This document shows, piece after piece, positions 43,984 through 52,369 of a stretch of DNA of 64,000 nt; positions within the stretch are counted from its first letter, which is position 1, and each line of letters begins with the position of its first letter. Source of the DNA: an uncultured Clostridia bacterium. GTDB lineage: Bacteria > Bacillota > Clostridia > Christensenellales > UBA1242. The notes under the pieces were generated by a model. The model was not told where the DNA came from. It saw only the letters and a list, made by a program, of their open reading frames with translations, and ran no database searches. The translations under genes were made by a program, and so were the position numbers. The stretch lies in assembly GCA_944362965.1 (NCBI GenBank), contig CALVTR010000001.1, forward strand, positions 1 through 64,000, given 5' to 3'.

Positions 43984-44187
43984 ATGAACTTTTTTAATAA
44001 CTCATCTTGCGGTGGGGGCTTTGGTAACAACTGCGGCTGTGGTTGCGATTGCTGCTCACTCTTGATATGGATTATACTTTTACAATGCCTTTGCGGAAAT
44101 GGTAATGGCTGCGGAATGGACTGCTGCACACTTATTATACTTTTACTTCTTTGTGGTTGCTGCGGCGGCAATGGCTCTTGCAAATAA
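43984..44187 (+). CDS. Cysteine/glycine-rich hydrophobic small protein
   Basis: A 67-residue protein with about 18 cysteines and many glycines, alternating Cys/Gly clusters (CGCGCDCC, CGCCGGNG) with hydrophobic runs (LLIWIILLQ, TLIILLLL). It resembles small proteins of Clostridia labelled chorion class high-cysteine HCB protein 13. GGAGGAACAA precedes the ATG and a clear terminator follows, so it is a real single-gene transcript. The two halves repeat the pattern CG-D-CC-hydrophobic-CLCG/CGCCG. It may crosslink in spore coat or envelope; that is only a guess. Confidence 0.75.
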   Translation: MNFFNNSSCGGGFGNNCGCGCDCCSLLIWIILLQCLCGNGNGCGMDCCTLIILLLLCGCCGGNGSCK

Positions 44188-44244
44188 ATAAAAATTAAAC
44201 TATAATCATTTAACCCTATATTCCTTAAATCACCATACTACATA

Positions 44245-44270
44245 AATCAGAGAAGAGACCTTCTCTGATT
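44245..44270 (+). terminator. Terminator of the Cys-rich gene
   Basis: AATCAGAGAAG/CTTCTCTGATT stem with a 4-nt loop and a T7 run. Confidence 0.9.
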
Positions 44271-44316
44271 TTTTTATTTAAGTTTAGTTTCTTCATATTT
44301 AGTTCTACTTAAATTA

Positions 44317-44451
44317 TAGCATAAAAGCAAGGGGACTCGGATATTTAGCTGGTTTGCAAGTTTCGCAAGCCAGAAGAAAACGCAAGTTTTCTAAAAAGTT
44401 TTGCATCAGCAAAACTTTTTCTAAATATCCGAGCCCTTTACTTTTATGCTA
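44317..44451. other. Cloverleaf element 3 (four-way junction)
   Basis: A closing stem of about 31 bp (44317-44348 with 44421-44451, two mismatches and one bulge) encloses three hairpins at 44349-44373, 44375-44392 and 44393-44420, each with a 4-7 nt loop. It lies between the terminator of the Cys-rich gene and the first PH-domain gene. Stem sequences differ wholly from the other four elements. Confidence 0.8.
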
Positions 44452-44574
44452 TTTAAGATTAAATTTTTCAATCTTTTTTCGTTAAGCAAAATTAAAATAA
44501 CTATTTTTGAAAAAACTCTTTACTTTTTGACTTTTTTAATTTACAATTATATTAGCGTAAGTTTCGGAGGAAAT

Positions 44575-44946
44575 ATGAAATTTGATAAAGATTGTGAAAT
44601 AATATGGCATGACAGAAAACGTCACTTTGGCTTGCCTATATCATTTACTCGCTATTATATAGTAAAAAAGGAAGGCGAATGGGTCAAAAGCTTTAGACAT
44701 AAGGGTTTCTTTAGCTCTATTATAGACGAAGTGAATATATATAGATGCTATGACGTCACCCTATTTCAGTCACTTGGAGATAAAATATTTAAAACAGGAA
44801 CACTTGAAGTTTCTGCCAATGATGAAAGCTCTCCAACATTCCATCTGCGTCACATTGCAAATCCTTACAAGGTGAGAGACCTTCTTTCAAGTTTAATTGA
44901 AATTGAAAGAAAGAAAAGACATATTGGAATTACAGAATTTCAATAA
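44575..44946 (+). CDS. PH-domain-like protein, copy A
   Basis: A 123-residue protein close to its neighbour at 45014 (start KFDK-CE-IWHDRKRHFGLPISF identical). The fold pattern and the C-terminal NPYKVRDLLSSLIEIERKK helix resemble bacterial pleckstrin-homology proteins of the YdbS/YdbT type. GGAGGAAAT precedes the ATG at 44575; the frame extends upstream through the cloverleaf, but without support. No signal peptide. Tandem duplication with copy B is evident. Ligand unknown. Confidence 0.7.
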   Translation: MKFDKDCEIIWHDRKRHFGLPISFTRYYIVKKEGEWVKSFRHKGFFSSIIDEVNIYRCYDVTLFQSLGDKIFKTGTLEVSANDESSPTFHLRHIANPYKVRDLLSSLIEIERKKRHIGITEFQ

Positions 44947-45013
44947 GATTAAGTTTAAACAAATTAAATTAAGCATGCTCCCCTGCTGATTTAAAAATAC
45001 AAAGGAGACTACC

Positions 45014-45397
45014 ATGAAATTTGATAAAAGCTGCGAAGTTATATGGCATGACAGAAAACGTCACTTTGGACTGCCTATTTCATTTTATAGATACTACATT
45101 GTTAAAAAAGATGGCGAATGGGTTAAGTTCTTCAGACATAAGGGCTTTTTAAGTGCAATTATTGACGATATCAACGTATATAGATGCTATGATGTCACCC
45201 TATTCGTTTCTTTTGCCGATAAAATATTTAGAACAGGCACTATTGAGATAGCAAGCAACGACGCCCATGCTCCAATCTTCCATATGCGTCACATCAAAAA
45301 TCCTTACAAAGTTCGCGACTTTATTTCAAACCTAATTGAAATTGAGAGAAAGAAAAAACACGTTGGTATCACAGAATTTCAAGTTCCAGACGCATAA
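45014..45397 (+). CDS. PH-domain-like protein, copy B
   Basis: A 127-residue paralogue of copy A, about three quarters identical over its length, with a short extra C-terminus (QVPDA). AAAGGAGACTACC precedes the ATG. It lies 67 nt after copy A in the same orientation, so both probably share a transcript ending at the terminator at 45501. The two may form a heterodimer, as PH-like proteins in pairs often do (inference). Confidence 0.7.
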   Translation: MKFDKSCEVIWHDRKRHFGLPISFYRYYIVKKDGEWVKFFRHKGFLSAIIDDINVYRCYDVTLFVSFADKIFRTGTIEIASNDAHAPIFHMRHIKNPYKVRDFISNLIEIERKKKHVGITEFQVPDA

Positions 45398-45500
45398 GCT
45401 TATATTGGAATTGCTTTGTTTTCCCAATTTTTTCACGTATTTTTTGTATCTCTATTGATTATAAGAGAAAATTTTCAAAAAAAATTGTTGAATTTAAAAA

Positions 45501-45523
45501 AATCTATCATTTTATGATAGATT
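45501..45523. terminator. Bidirectional terminator
   Basis: AATCTATCAT/ATGATAGATT hairpin with T6 runs on both strands, between copy B and rluD. Confidence 0.85.
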
Positions 45524-45528
45524 TTTTA

Positions 45529-46431
45529 TTATCTTAAATGTTTTAAATATTCATTGAAATAGTCTGGCAGCGGAATTTCAAACGTCATTTCTTCCTTTGT
45601 TCGTGGATGAACAAAACTAAGTTTGTAGGAGTGCAAAAGTTGACCTTTAAGTTTCTTATCCGCATGGCCGTAGACGTCATCGCCAACTATTGGATGATTT
45701 ATCATTTTACAGTGCACACGTATTTGGTGAGTTCTTCCCGTTTCAAGAGAAAATTCTACTAATGTCATTTTTGAGATAGGATACTCTTTTATAACCTTAT
45801 AGTTTGTTATCGCAAGCTTTCCTTTGTCTGATACTGCCATTTTTTTGCGGTCTGACTTGCTACGTTCTATCATTGTCTCTATCTTGCCGCTCTGCTCTTT
45901 GAATAAGCCTTCGCAAAGAGCAATATAACAGCGGTGACAAGTTTTGTCTTTAATTTGCTTTGCAAGGCGGACATGTGCCATGTCATTCTTGGCTACCACC
46001 ATAAGCCCTGAAGTATTTTTGTCGAGCCTATGAACAATTCCCGGTCTTAGCACTCCATTTATTCCACTTAAATCTTTTATGCGGTATAGAAGTCCATTGA
46101 CAAGAGTGCCGTCTTTAGTTGAAGCACATGGGTGAACCACAAGTCCCTGCGGTTTATTGACCACAAGCAAATCACTATCTTGATATACTATTTCAAATTC
46201 AATATCTTCTGACTTCACAGTCAGCGGCTTTGCATCTTGATAATCGAAGGAGACAACATCACCTATTCTTAATTTTTCGCCAGCTTTTACTACCTTGCCA
46301 TTTAAAAGTATCTCACCATTGTCAATCAGCGTTTTGATATGTGAGCGAGTATAGTCCTTAAAATGCTCATTGAAAACTACGTCAAGACGCTTGTGTTTTT
46401 CATATTCCTTGACTACAAAACTACCCTTCAT
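45529..46431 (-). CDS. RluD-type 23S rRNA pseudouridine synthase
   Basis: RluA/RluD family pseudouridine synthase of about 300 residues. An N-terminal S4 RNA-binding domain (RLDVVFNEHFKDYTRSHIKTLIDNG) is followed by the catalytic domain with the active-site Asp in GIVHRLDKNTSGLM. It follows lspA, the common YlyB position in Firmicutes. The ATG at 46431 lies within the 3' end of lspA; a GTG three codons upstream is an alternative. Confidence 0.9.
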   Translation of the reverse strand: MKGSFVVKEYEKHKRLDVVFNEHFKDYTRSHIKTLIDNGEILLNGKVVKAGEKLRIGDVVSFDYQDAKPLTVKSEDIEFEIVYQDSDLLVVNKPQGLVVHPCASTKDGTLVNGLLYRIKDLSGINGVLRPGIVHRLDKNTSGLMVVAKNDMAHVRLAKQIKDKTCHRCYIALCEGLFKEQSGKIETMIERSKSDRKKMAVSDKGKLAITNYKVIKEYPISKMTLVEFSLETGRTHQIRVHCKMINHPIVGDDVYGHADKKLKGQLLHSYKLSFVHPRTKEEMTFEIPLPDYFNEYLKHLR

Positions 46432-47143
46432 TCTTGTCACCTGAATTTAAATTGTCGGTATTTTTATCATTATTTTCAATTTTTTCGTCTTTTTTTTGCG
46501 AATTTTTGTTGTTTTCAGCTAAATTTTCTTGAACTTCACTTGAATTATCAGTGCCATCTTTTATATGAGAAATTTCTTTATCTAGTTTTTCAACTTCGCT
46601 CATGTCCTTAAATTTCTCTATCTGCACAGTGATTGTTTGCATCTTTTTGTCTTCTTTAGAATAGATAAAGATAAAATATATAAACATAATGATTATACCA
46701 ACAGTGAGTGCAATGTCTGCAACATTAAAAACAGGGAAATCCATAAATTGAAAGTTTATAAAATCACGAACATAGCCAAAAGCAATGCGGTCAACTAAAT
46801 TGCCAATGCAACCACCCGCTATAAGCCCAACACTGACAGCAAGAGTGATTGATGAGTTGTTTTTAAGTCTTTTAAGTCTTATCGCATAGAACCATAGATA
46901 AATTGCAAGTATGATGATTGACACAATTATAAGAAAAACTGGTCTGCCCGCAAGCATACCCCATGCAGCACCCGTGTTTTGAATATAGACAAAATTGATA
47001 AAGCCTGGAATGACGTCCATGCTGTCGCCAACATGTGGCAAAGCCTGTGTGATGAAATGCTTACTTAAAATGTCAAATATAAGAATAAATGCAAAAATAC
47101 CACAGACAAGAGAAATAGACAAAATAAATCTTTTATTCTTCAA
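46421..47143 (-). CDS. lspA: Lipoprotein signal peptidase with C-terminal extension
   Basis: Aspartic membrane peptidase that cleaves prolipoprotein signal peptides. Four membrane helices and the catalytic aspartates in GNLVDRI and FNVADIAL are present, with NTGAAWG. The canonical enzyme ends near residue 165; here a highly charged tail of about 75 residues follows (EKLDKEISHIKDG, then Asn/Lys/Glu-rich). The start is TTG, with GGAGGGA eight bases upstream, overlapping the sepF 3' end by 11 nt. Confidence 0.93.
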   Translation of the reverse strand: MKNKRFILSISLVCGIFAFILIFDILSKHFITQALPHVGDSMDVIPGFINFVYIQNTGAAWGMLAGRPVFLIIVSIIILAIYLWFYAIRLKRLKNNSSITLAVSVGLIAGGCIGNLVDRIAFGYVRDFINFQFMDFPVFNVADIALTVGIIIMFIYFIFIYSKEDKKMQTITVQIEKFKDMSEVEKLDKEISHIKDGTDNSSEVQENLAENNKNSQKKDEKIENNDKNTDNLNSGDKNEG

Positions 47144-47495
47144 TTTCCATTCCCTCCGGTAATATTAAATATAATTTCCCAGCATTTAATGTGATAAATT
47201 TTGCATTAGCACCTTGACAAAAGCCTTTAAGAAAGTCAACTATACGGAGTGCAAGCTCATTTTCACAATTTTCTGTTGAAATAATAATTGCCTTGTTTTG
47301 CTTTACAAATTCAACAAAATCTTTTATCTGCTCAAAACTTTCAGGATAATAAACAGGAACGCCATCAATATCGTCCACTCTGTTACCCTTTTTAGAGTTC
47401 AATTTATATGACGCCTTAGTTTTAGGCTTTACCTTTTTAGTTTTGCTTTCACTTTCAAAGCCAAGCGCTTTAAAAATACCACCCATAAAACTCAT
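47133..47495 (-). CDS. sepF: Cell division protein SepF
   Basis: FtsZ-binding protein that anchors and aligns the Z ring. The 120-residue protein starts with a membrane-binding amphipathic end (MSFMGGIFKALGF), has a basic linker and the C-terminal SepF domain with RIVDFLKGFCQGANAKFITLNAGKLYLILP. It is shorter than Bacillus SepF (about 150). It is coupled to lspA and rluD. Confidence 0.88.
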   Translation of the reverse strand: MSFMGGIFKALGFESESKTKKVKPKTKASYKLNSKKGNRVDDIDGVPVYYPESFEQIKDFVEFVKQNKAIIISTENCENELALRIVDFLKGFCQGANAKFITLNAGKLYLILPEGMEIEE

Positions 47496-47561
47496 AATAA
47501 AAAATTCCTTTTTACGTTTTAGTTATTATAACATAAAAAGGAATAATTTGAAAAGAAAAAT

Positions 47562-48464
47562 TTAATATGAAAATACTATTTCACAATCACTTGCCAAAAT
47601 ATAATTTAAAACTCTCCCATCATCAGTTAAATAAAAATTTTCATTAGGATTTAAACTTTTCCAAACGCCTTCATTAGGCATTATTATTGCATCCGCCGCA
47701 ACATATGCATAATTATCATTTAAATAAATTGCACACCTACCAGAAACCTCAGGGGCATATAATTCAACTTCATTAAGACCATTATAACTTATAGAATTAA
47801 AACTTGTAAAAGACGTTATACTCATAGAAAGCACGCTACCATTTAACGTAATACTACCACCTAAATCAAGCATTATCTCTTCTCCACCATCAATTTTAAC
47901 ATAAAGTGGAACCACCGCAGAACTATTTACAACTGATATATTTACTGTGTAGCCCGTTTGTTCTGCTATATCTATAACAATGTTGTCAAGGTTTATTGTG
48001 GTTGAGCTTGTGACCTGAGCACTAATGTATATTGTGCCGGAGATGCCATCATAGGTTGCAACTTGGTCAAGTGGAACGCTATCTCCTGCTATTGTTCCAC
48101 TGACTGTTAAGGTTGCATTTGACAAGTTTGACTGACTGCTTGCGTTATATGTGGTTTCGGTCGTGTTGATAACGTCAATTTCAATGGATATTGTTCCGCT
48201 ATCTGAACTTATAGTGCCAAAATCAAGCTCAAAACTTTCCCCTGCAAAACCCGATAAAAAGTTATCAATGGTCTCGCCCACCGTTAAGCCATCCGATAGC
48301 CTTATATCTTTGATATACAAAGTTGAATCATCTATATTAAATTCAACATTCCCTTTTAAATTTATTGTAAAACCACCAGTTGCGGCTAGCACGCCCACAA
48401 GTAGCATACTTAGCACCAAAACAAATGCTGACATCATTGAAATAAGTTTGATTTTTAATGACAT
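47562..48464 (-). CDS. Secreted cassette protein 2, SipW/TasA-like signal, variable C-terminus
   Basis: A 300-residue exported protein. Residues 1-170 match cassette protein 1 almost exactly, also at DNA level, including the signal AFVLVLSMLLVGVLA and the modules NLKGNVEFNIDDSTLY and VTSSTTINL. After IDIAEQT it changes to a different C-terminal part (YTVNISVVNSSAVVPLYVKI, EVELYAPEVSG). The short phrase VELYAPE/VELYAPG is shared by both C-termini. GAAGGAG precedes the ATG. It is transcribed from the G7 promoter at 48767 through cloverleaf 4. Confidence 0.75.
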   Translation of the reverse strand: MSLKIKLISMMSAFVLVLSMLLVGVLAATGGFTINLKGNVEFNIDDSTLYIKDIRLSDGLTVGETIDNFLSGFAGESFELDFGTISSDSGTISIEIDVINTTETTYNASSQSNLSNATLTVSGTIAGDSVPLDQVATYDGISGTIYISAQVTSSTTINLDNIVIDIAEQTGYTVNISVVNSSAVVPLYVKIDGGEEIMLDLGGSITLNGSVLSMSITSFTSFNSISYNGLNEVELYAPEVSGRCAIYLNDNYAYVAADAIIMPNEGVWKSLNPNENFYLTDDGRVLNYILASDCEIVFSY

Positions 48465-48593
48465 AATTTTATCTCCTTCTTTTATTTTGTTTAATTTAAG
48501 ACCAAAGCACGCTTTTGATGCAACTTAATTGATATTAATATAACTTAAGGCGGGCTAGCAGTGTTTGGCTTTTAATAAAATGAGTGCGTGTTT

Positions 48594-48724
48594 GGCTGTG
48601 AGCTTTAGCTCTGCCCAAGAAAACATGCGAATTTTTCAAATTCGCATTATGACGCAAAGGCTTTTGCGTCATTAGAAACTCTTTCGAGTTTCTGTTTTCT
48701 TGGGCAGTGGCTAAAGCCACAGCC
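48594..48724 (-). other. Cloverleaf leader element 4 (four-way junction)
   Basis: Close copy of element 1. Closing arms are 48594-48624 and 48694-48724; hairpins are at 48625-48647, 48649-48672 and 48674-48693. Two stem positions that are mismatched or wobble in element 1 are fully paired here (GGCTGTG with CAGCC, TGCCC with GGGCA). Confidence 0.8.
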
Positions 48725-48766
48725 CCTGCTTTTAAGATAATATTATTATATCTTAAATTTATTCTT

Positions 48767-48793
48767 ATTATACCCCCCCGCAATGTTTATCAA
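48767..48793 (-). promoter_or_regulatory. Poly-G spacer promoter of cassette 2
   Basis: Minus-strand TTGATA (48788-48793), 15-nt spacer ending in G7, then TATAAT (48767-48772). The spacer is one base shorter than in the other two loci. Confidence 0.7.
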
Positions 48794-49012
48794 CTATTTT
48801 TAACAAATTTTTTAAAAATTTTTTCGGATTATCCGCCCTCTATCGTCTAGTGCGTCTATAACGCCGAGTTTATCAGTTCCGTTTTAAAAATTCCATACAC
48901 ACGCTCTCTTTACTTCTCATTTTTCACTCTTCACTCCCGCTCTTGCGGTGTGTCGCCGAGCGTAAGGCTCGCGGACAGTGATGCAAACTAAGTTTACGTA
49001 AATTAAAAAATT

Positions 49013-49042
49013 TTGACAATGCTATTTTGTTTTTGTTATACT
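49013..49042 (+). promoter_or_regulatory. Promoter of the NUDIX/IPP-isomerase-like gene
   Basis: TTGACA, 18-nt spacer, TATACT, followed by AAAGGAG. The 230 nt before it up to the poly-C tract contains a GC-rich patch with GCCGAGC/GCTCGC-type hairpins near 48936-48990, but no gene. Confidence 0.65.
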
Positions 49043-49060
49043 TATATAAAGGAGAAAATT

Positions 49061-49579
49061 ATGGAAAACATAGATTTATATGATATTGATAGAAAAAATC
49101 TTGGCATTAAACTTGAAAGAGGCTCAAAACTGCCTAAGGATTGTTATAGAGCTGTGATACATATTTGCTTAATGAATAGTAAAGGCGAAATGCTGATTCA
49201 ACAGCGTGATAAAAGCAAAAAAAATTTTCCTTCAGTATGGGACATAACGCTTGGCGGCTGCGTGCAAAGTGGTGAAAATTCTAGGCAAGCAGCAAAGCGC
49301 GAGCTTTTTGAAGAGCTTGGAATTGAATATGACTTTTCTTCTACCCGCCCTGCTTTTACAATAAACTTTGCTGATGGTTATGACGACTATTACATAATTA
49401 AAAAAGACGTCGATATTAAAGACGTCAAATTTAATGATGGCGAAGTGCAAGCATGCAAGTGGGTAAGTGAAGATGAAATCATTGACATGATAAACAGTGG
49501 CAAATTTATCAAATATCACATTCCGCTTATAGAAATGATATTTAGATTTAAAGACAACGTAAATGCTTTTAATGTTTAA
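49061..49579 (+). CDS. NUDIX hydrolase, IPP-isomerase-like group
   Basis: A 172-residue NUDIX protein with the box GGCVQSGENSRQAAKRELFE then ELGI. The N-terminal part (YDIDRKNLGIKLERGSKLPKDCYRAVIHICL, LIQQRDKSKKNFPSVWDITLGG) is typical of YfcD-like proteins related to type 1 isopentenyl diphosphate isomerase. The ATG at 49061 follows AAAGGAGAAAATT; an upstream TTG start would lie inside the promoter. Substrate not predictable. Confidence 0.85.
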   Translation: MENIDLYDIDRKNLGIKLERGSKLPKDCYRAVIHICLMNSKGEMLIQQRDKSKKNFPSVWDITLGGCVQSGENSRQAAKRELFEELGIEYDFSSTRPAFTINFADGYDDYYIIKKDVDIKDVKFNDGEVQACKWVSEDEIIDMINSGKFIKYHIPLIEMIFRFKDNVNAFNV

Positions 49580-49677
49580 GCCTAATATTTTCAGAAACAC
49601 AACATAAAATATAAAGACAACATTGTTGTTTTTAATACTTGAGCAACAATTTAGTAAAATTTTTGATAAATAAAAAG

Positions 49678-49715
49678 CAACCCAAGTATGTAGATTATCA
49701 CAAAAACTTGGGTTG
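49678..49715. terminator. Bidirectional terminator
   Basis: CAACCCAAGT/ACTTGGGTTG stem with T6 after it on the plus strand, between convergent genes. Confidence 0.8.
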
Positions 49716-49719
49716 TTTT

Positions 49720-50469
49720 TTAGTCCCTATTTTCTTGATTGCTTTCAAGTTTGCTGCGTCTTACTTCTTCCGCTAAGATATTAAGCCTAAATGCTTCATC
49801 AAAGAATAGATTTCTTGGAATTTGATATTTTTTGATTTTACCGCTCATATATTGATAGGCATAATCACCTACTTCGGTCTTTTCTTCAGTCACTCTGCCA
49901 AAGACATCTCTATAAAGCTCTTTGCCACTTTTTTCTCTTTTTACAGTTGAATAGCCGTCGCTATAAGGTGTGGCAGAATAAAAGTCTTCGCTTATATTTC
50001 CATAAATATCTAAAAAATTATATGGTGACTTGGCGTTTTTTCTTATAAGTGCCGTCCCGCAATAATAAGGTTGAGCTTCAAAGTATTCTTCAGAAAGCTC
50101 ACCGTTTATATTTCTAAAACAATAACCACTCTCTTCTGTTTTCTTTACAAGAGCGAAACCGTCGCGATAAGGAAAAGCTTTATAAAATTCTTCGCTCAAA
50201 TTACCTGCAACATCTCTAAATTTATATGGACCACCATCTTTAAGTGGAATTAGTGCATAACCACAGCAATACATACAAGCATGTTTAAACGGCTCGCTGA
50301 GTTTTCCATCTATATCTCTATAAAAATAGTCGCCAAACTGCTCTTTTTCAACGAGTGAAAAGCCACAAGAGTATGGCGTTGCATAAAAATATTTTTCACT
50401 TTCATTGCCATTAGCATCTACAAAATAGTAATGACCTTGTGTTCCCTTAAGTTCAGGATATTTTTCCAT
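49720..50469 (-). CDS. WG-repeat-like protein
   Basis: A 249-residue protein built from five or six units of about 37 residues with the pattern FRD-x2-G-x-LSE-x-F-x3-PY-x2-GFALVKK, a variant of the KWG/WG repeats that form beta-propeller-like surfaces. The C-terminal 60 residues are helical (FDEAFRLNILAEEVRRSKLE). No signal peptide is present. The ATG follows AGGAGATTACT. Such proteins usually bind other proteins; no partner is evident. Confidence 0.7.
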   Translation of the reverse strand: MEKYPELKGTQGHYYFVDANGNESEKYFYATPYSCGFSLVEKEQFGDYFYRDIDGKLSEPFKHACMYCCGYALIPLKDGGPYKFRDVAGNLSEEFYKAFPYRDGFALVKKTEESGYCFRNINGELSEEYFEAQPYYCGTALIRKNAKSPYNFLDIYGNISEDFYSATPYSDGYSTVKREKSGKELYRDVFGRVTEEKTEVGDYAYQYMSGKIKKYQIPRNLFFDEAFRLNILAEEVRRSKLESNQENRD

Positions 50470-50558
50470 AGTAATCTCCTAATAGAAATATTATACCTTA
50501 TTTCACCAAAAAATCAAAATAAAAATAAAATTAAAAAAATATTTATATAACAAAAAAA

Positions 50559-50599
50559 GCATGTAATATGGCGATGTGCACTTTCGCCCGAATACATGC
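50559..50599 (-). terminator. Terminator downstream of tuf and the small broken ORF
   Basis: GCATGTA/TACATGC outer stem with an inner GGCGA/TCGCC pair, then a T7 run on the minus strand. Confidence 0.75.
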
Positions 50600-50655
50600 C
50601 TTGATTTGCTTAATAATATAGATGATTAATTGATTTGAAGAGCAAAATTTTAAGA

Positions 50656-50952
50656 TTATTCTCGCTCATCTTCAACTAACGCACAATGAGAAATTTCACC
50701 ATTAGGGTTTATTATTGTTTTATCAACTGAAATAGTTTCAATTACAACATCATAATTATTGCCCTGATATGCTTCATTATCTTGAAGATACAATTTCTTG
50801 CCTTCATATATAGTGTTTCTTGATTTTAGGCTTGTGCCTGTTGCCATCTGCTGAAGAATCACGTTTCTTTGCTTTTCTGTTAGGTTATCATAATTTCTTT
50901 TTACAAAAGACCTAGCAATATCAATATTAGATAATTAAAAAATTCCACTCAT
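50656..50952 (-). pseudogene. Small ORF after tuf with in-frame TAA at codon 6
   Basis: A GGAGAAAG site and ATG at 50952 open a frame that reads MSGIF, stops at TAA (50935-50937) and continues in the same frame for 92 codons: SNIDIARSFVKRNYDNLTEK and on to the acidic end VEDERE. The only other start in frame is a GTG at 50862 with a poor site. A nonsense mutation of a 97-residue protein is the simplest reading. No family recognised. Confidence 0.5.
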
Positions 50953-50995
50953 TTGCTTTCTCCTAAATAAAACATTAAGATGCTATAACTCAAAA

Positions 50996-52183
50996 TTATT
51001 CAATAATTGAAGAAACAACACCTGAACCTACTGTTCTACCACCTTCACGGATAGCGAAACGAAGTCCTTGTTCGATAGCAACTGGGTTAATAAGTGTGAT
51101 TGTCATATTAACGTGGTCGCCAGGCATAACCATTTCTACGCCCTTTTCAAGTTCGATAACACCAGTAACGTCTGTTGTTCTGAAGAAGAATTGTGGTCTG
51201 TAACCATTGAAGAATGGAGTGTGACGTCCGCCTTCTTCTTTCTTAAGAACGTATACTTGAGCTGTGAACTTAGTGTGTGGGTGAATTGAACCTGGTTTGC
51301 AAAGAACTTGACCTTTTTCAACTTGGTCTCTTGTGATACCACGAAGAAGGAGACCAGCGTTATCACCTGCGATAGCAGCGTCAAGAGCTTTGTGGAACAT
51401 TTCAACACCTGTTACTACAGTTTGTCTTGAAGAGCCAAGTCCAACGATTTCAACAGTGTCACCAATCTTAACTGAACCACGTTCTACTCTACCAGTAGCA
51501 ACAGTTCCACGTCCAGTGATTGTGAATACGTCTTCTACAGGCATTAAGAATGGCTTATCAGTTTCTCTTTGAGGTTCTGGAATATAGTTGTCAAGAGCAT
51601 CCATAAGTTCTCTGATGCAGTCACATGCTGGGTTATTTACGTCGCCAGCCTGAGCAGCTTCAAGAGCTTTAAGAGCTGAACCTTTGATGATAGGTGTCTT
51701 GTCGCCAGGGAAACCATATTCTGTAAGAAGGTCTCTGATTTCCATTTCAACAAGTTCAAGAAGTTCAGGATCGTCAACTTGATCAGTTTTGTTCATGAAA
51801 ACAACGATGTAAGGAACACCAACTTGTCTTGCAAGAAGGATGTGCTCTCTAGTTTGTGGCATAGGACCATCTGTTGCAGCAACAACAAGGATAGCGCCGT
51901 CCATTTGAGCAGCACCTGTAATCATGTTTTTAACGTAGTCAGCGTGTCCCGGACAGTCTACGTGAGCGTAGTGTCTCTTAGCTGTTTCGTATTCTACGTG
52001 TGCGGTATTGATTGTAATACCACGGGCTCTTTCTTCTGGAGCCTTATCAATTTCATCATATCTCATTTTTTGAGTGCCGTAAAGCATAGTGATTGCGGCT
52101 GTAAGAGTTGTCTTACCATGGTCAACGTGACCGATTGTACCAACATTTACGTGTGGCTTAGATCTAACATAAGCTTCTGCCAT
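50996..52183 (-). CDS. tuf: Elongation factor Tu
   Basis: Brings aminoacyl-tRNA to the ribosome. The 395-residue protein has [17 protein letters not shown] and NKTD motifs and a full three-domain length. Codon use is of the highly expressed type. Last gene of the str operon, with AAAGGAGAATATAAAA before the ATG and 187 nt to fusA. Confidence 0.99.
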   Translation of the reverse strand: MAEAYVRSKPHVNVGTIGHVDHGKTTLTAAITMLYGTQKMRYDEIDKAPEERARGITINTAHVEYETAKRHYAHVDCPGHADYVKNMITGAAQMDGAILVVAATDGPMPQTREHILLARQVGVPYIVVFMNKTDQVDDPELLELVEMEIRDLLTEYGFPGDKTPIIKGSALKALEAAQAGDVNNPACDCIRELMDALDNYIPEPQRETDKPFLMPVEDVFTITGRGTVATGRVERGSVKIGDTVEIVGLGSSRQTVVTGVEMFHKALDAAIAGDNAGLLLRGITRDQVEKGQVLCKPGSIHPHTKFTAQVYVLKKEEGGRHTPFFNGYRPQFFFRTTDVTGVIELEKGVEMVMPGDHVNMTITLINPVAIEQGLRFAIREGGRTVGSGVVSSIIE

Positions 52184-52369
52184 TTTTATATTCTCCTTTT
52201 TAATTTACTTTTTGATTACTAAACGTATTTTAGCATACTTTTTTATAAAAACAAAATGTTTTTTAATATTTTTTTAATTATTTTATTCAATCTAATTATG
52301 TATGCTTAACATTATTAAATAATGAAAAGCATACTAAAAATAGATATAAGAATAATTTAAGATTTATTG

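Noticed and set aside
43971..44183. Minus-strand Gln/Pro-rich ORF
   Set aside because: Shadow of the Cys/Gly-rich gene, which has a ribosome site and a terminator.
44446..44574. N-terminal extension of PH-domain protein A
   Set aside because: It would begin inside the cloverleaf, has no ribosome site, and the paralogue starts at the equivalent of 44575 with GGAGG before it.
48535..48783. 82-codon minus-strand ORF over cloverleaf 4
   Set aside because: Same reason: begins in the G tract and overlaps the -10 box; C-terminal part is not conserved with the other copy.
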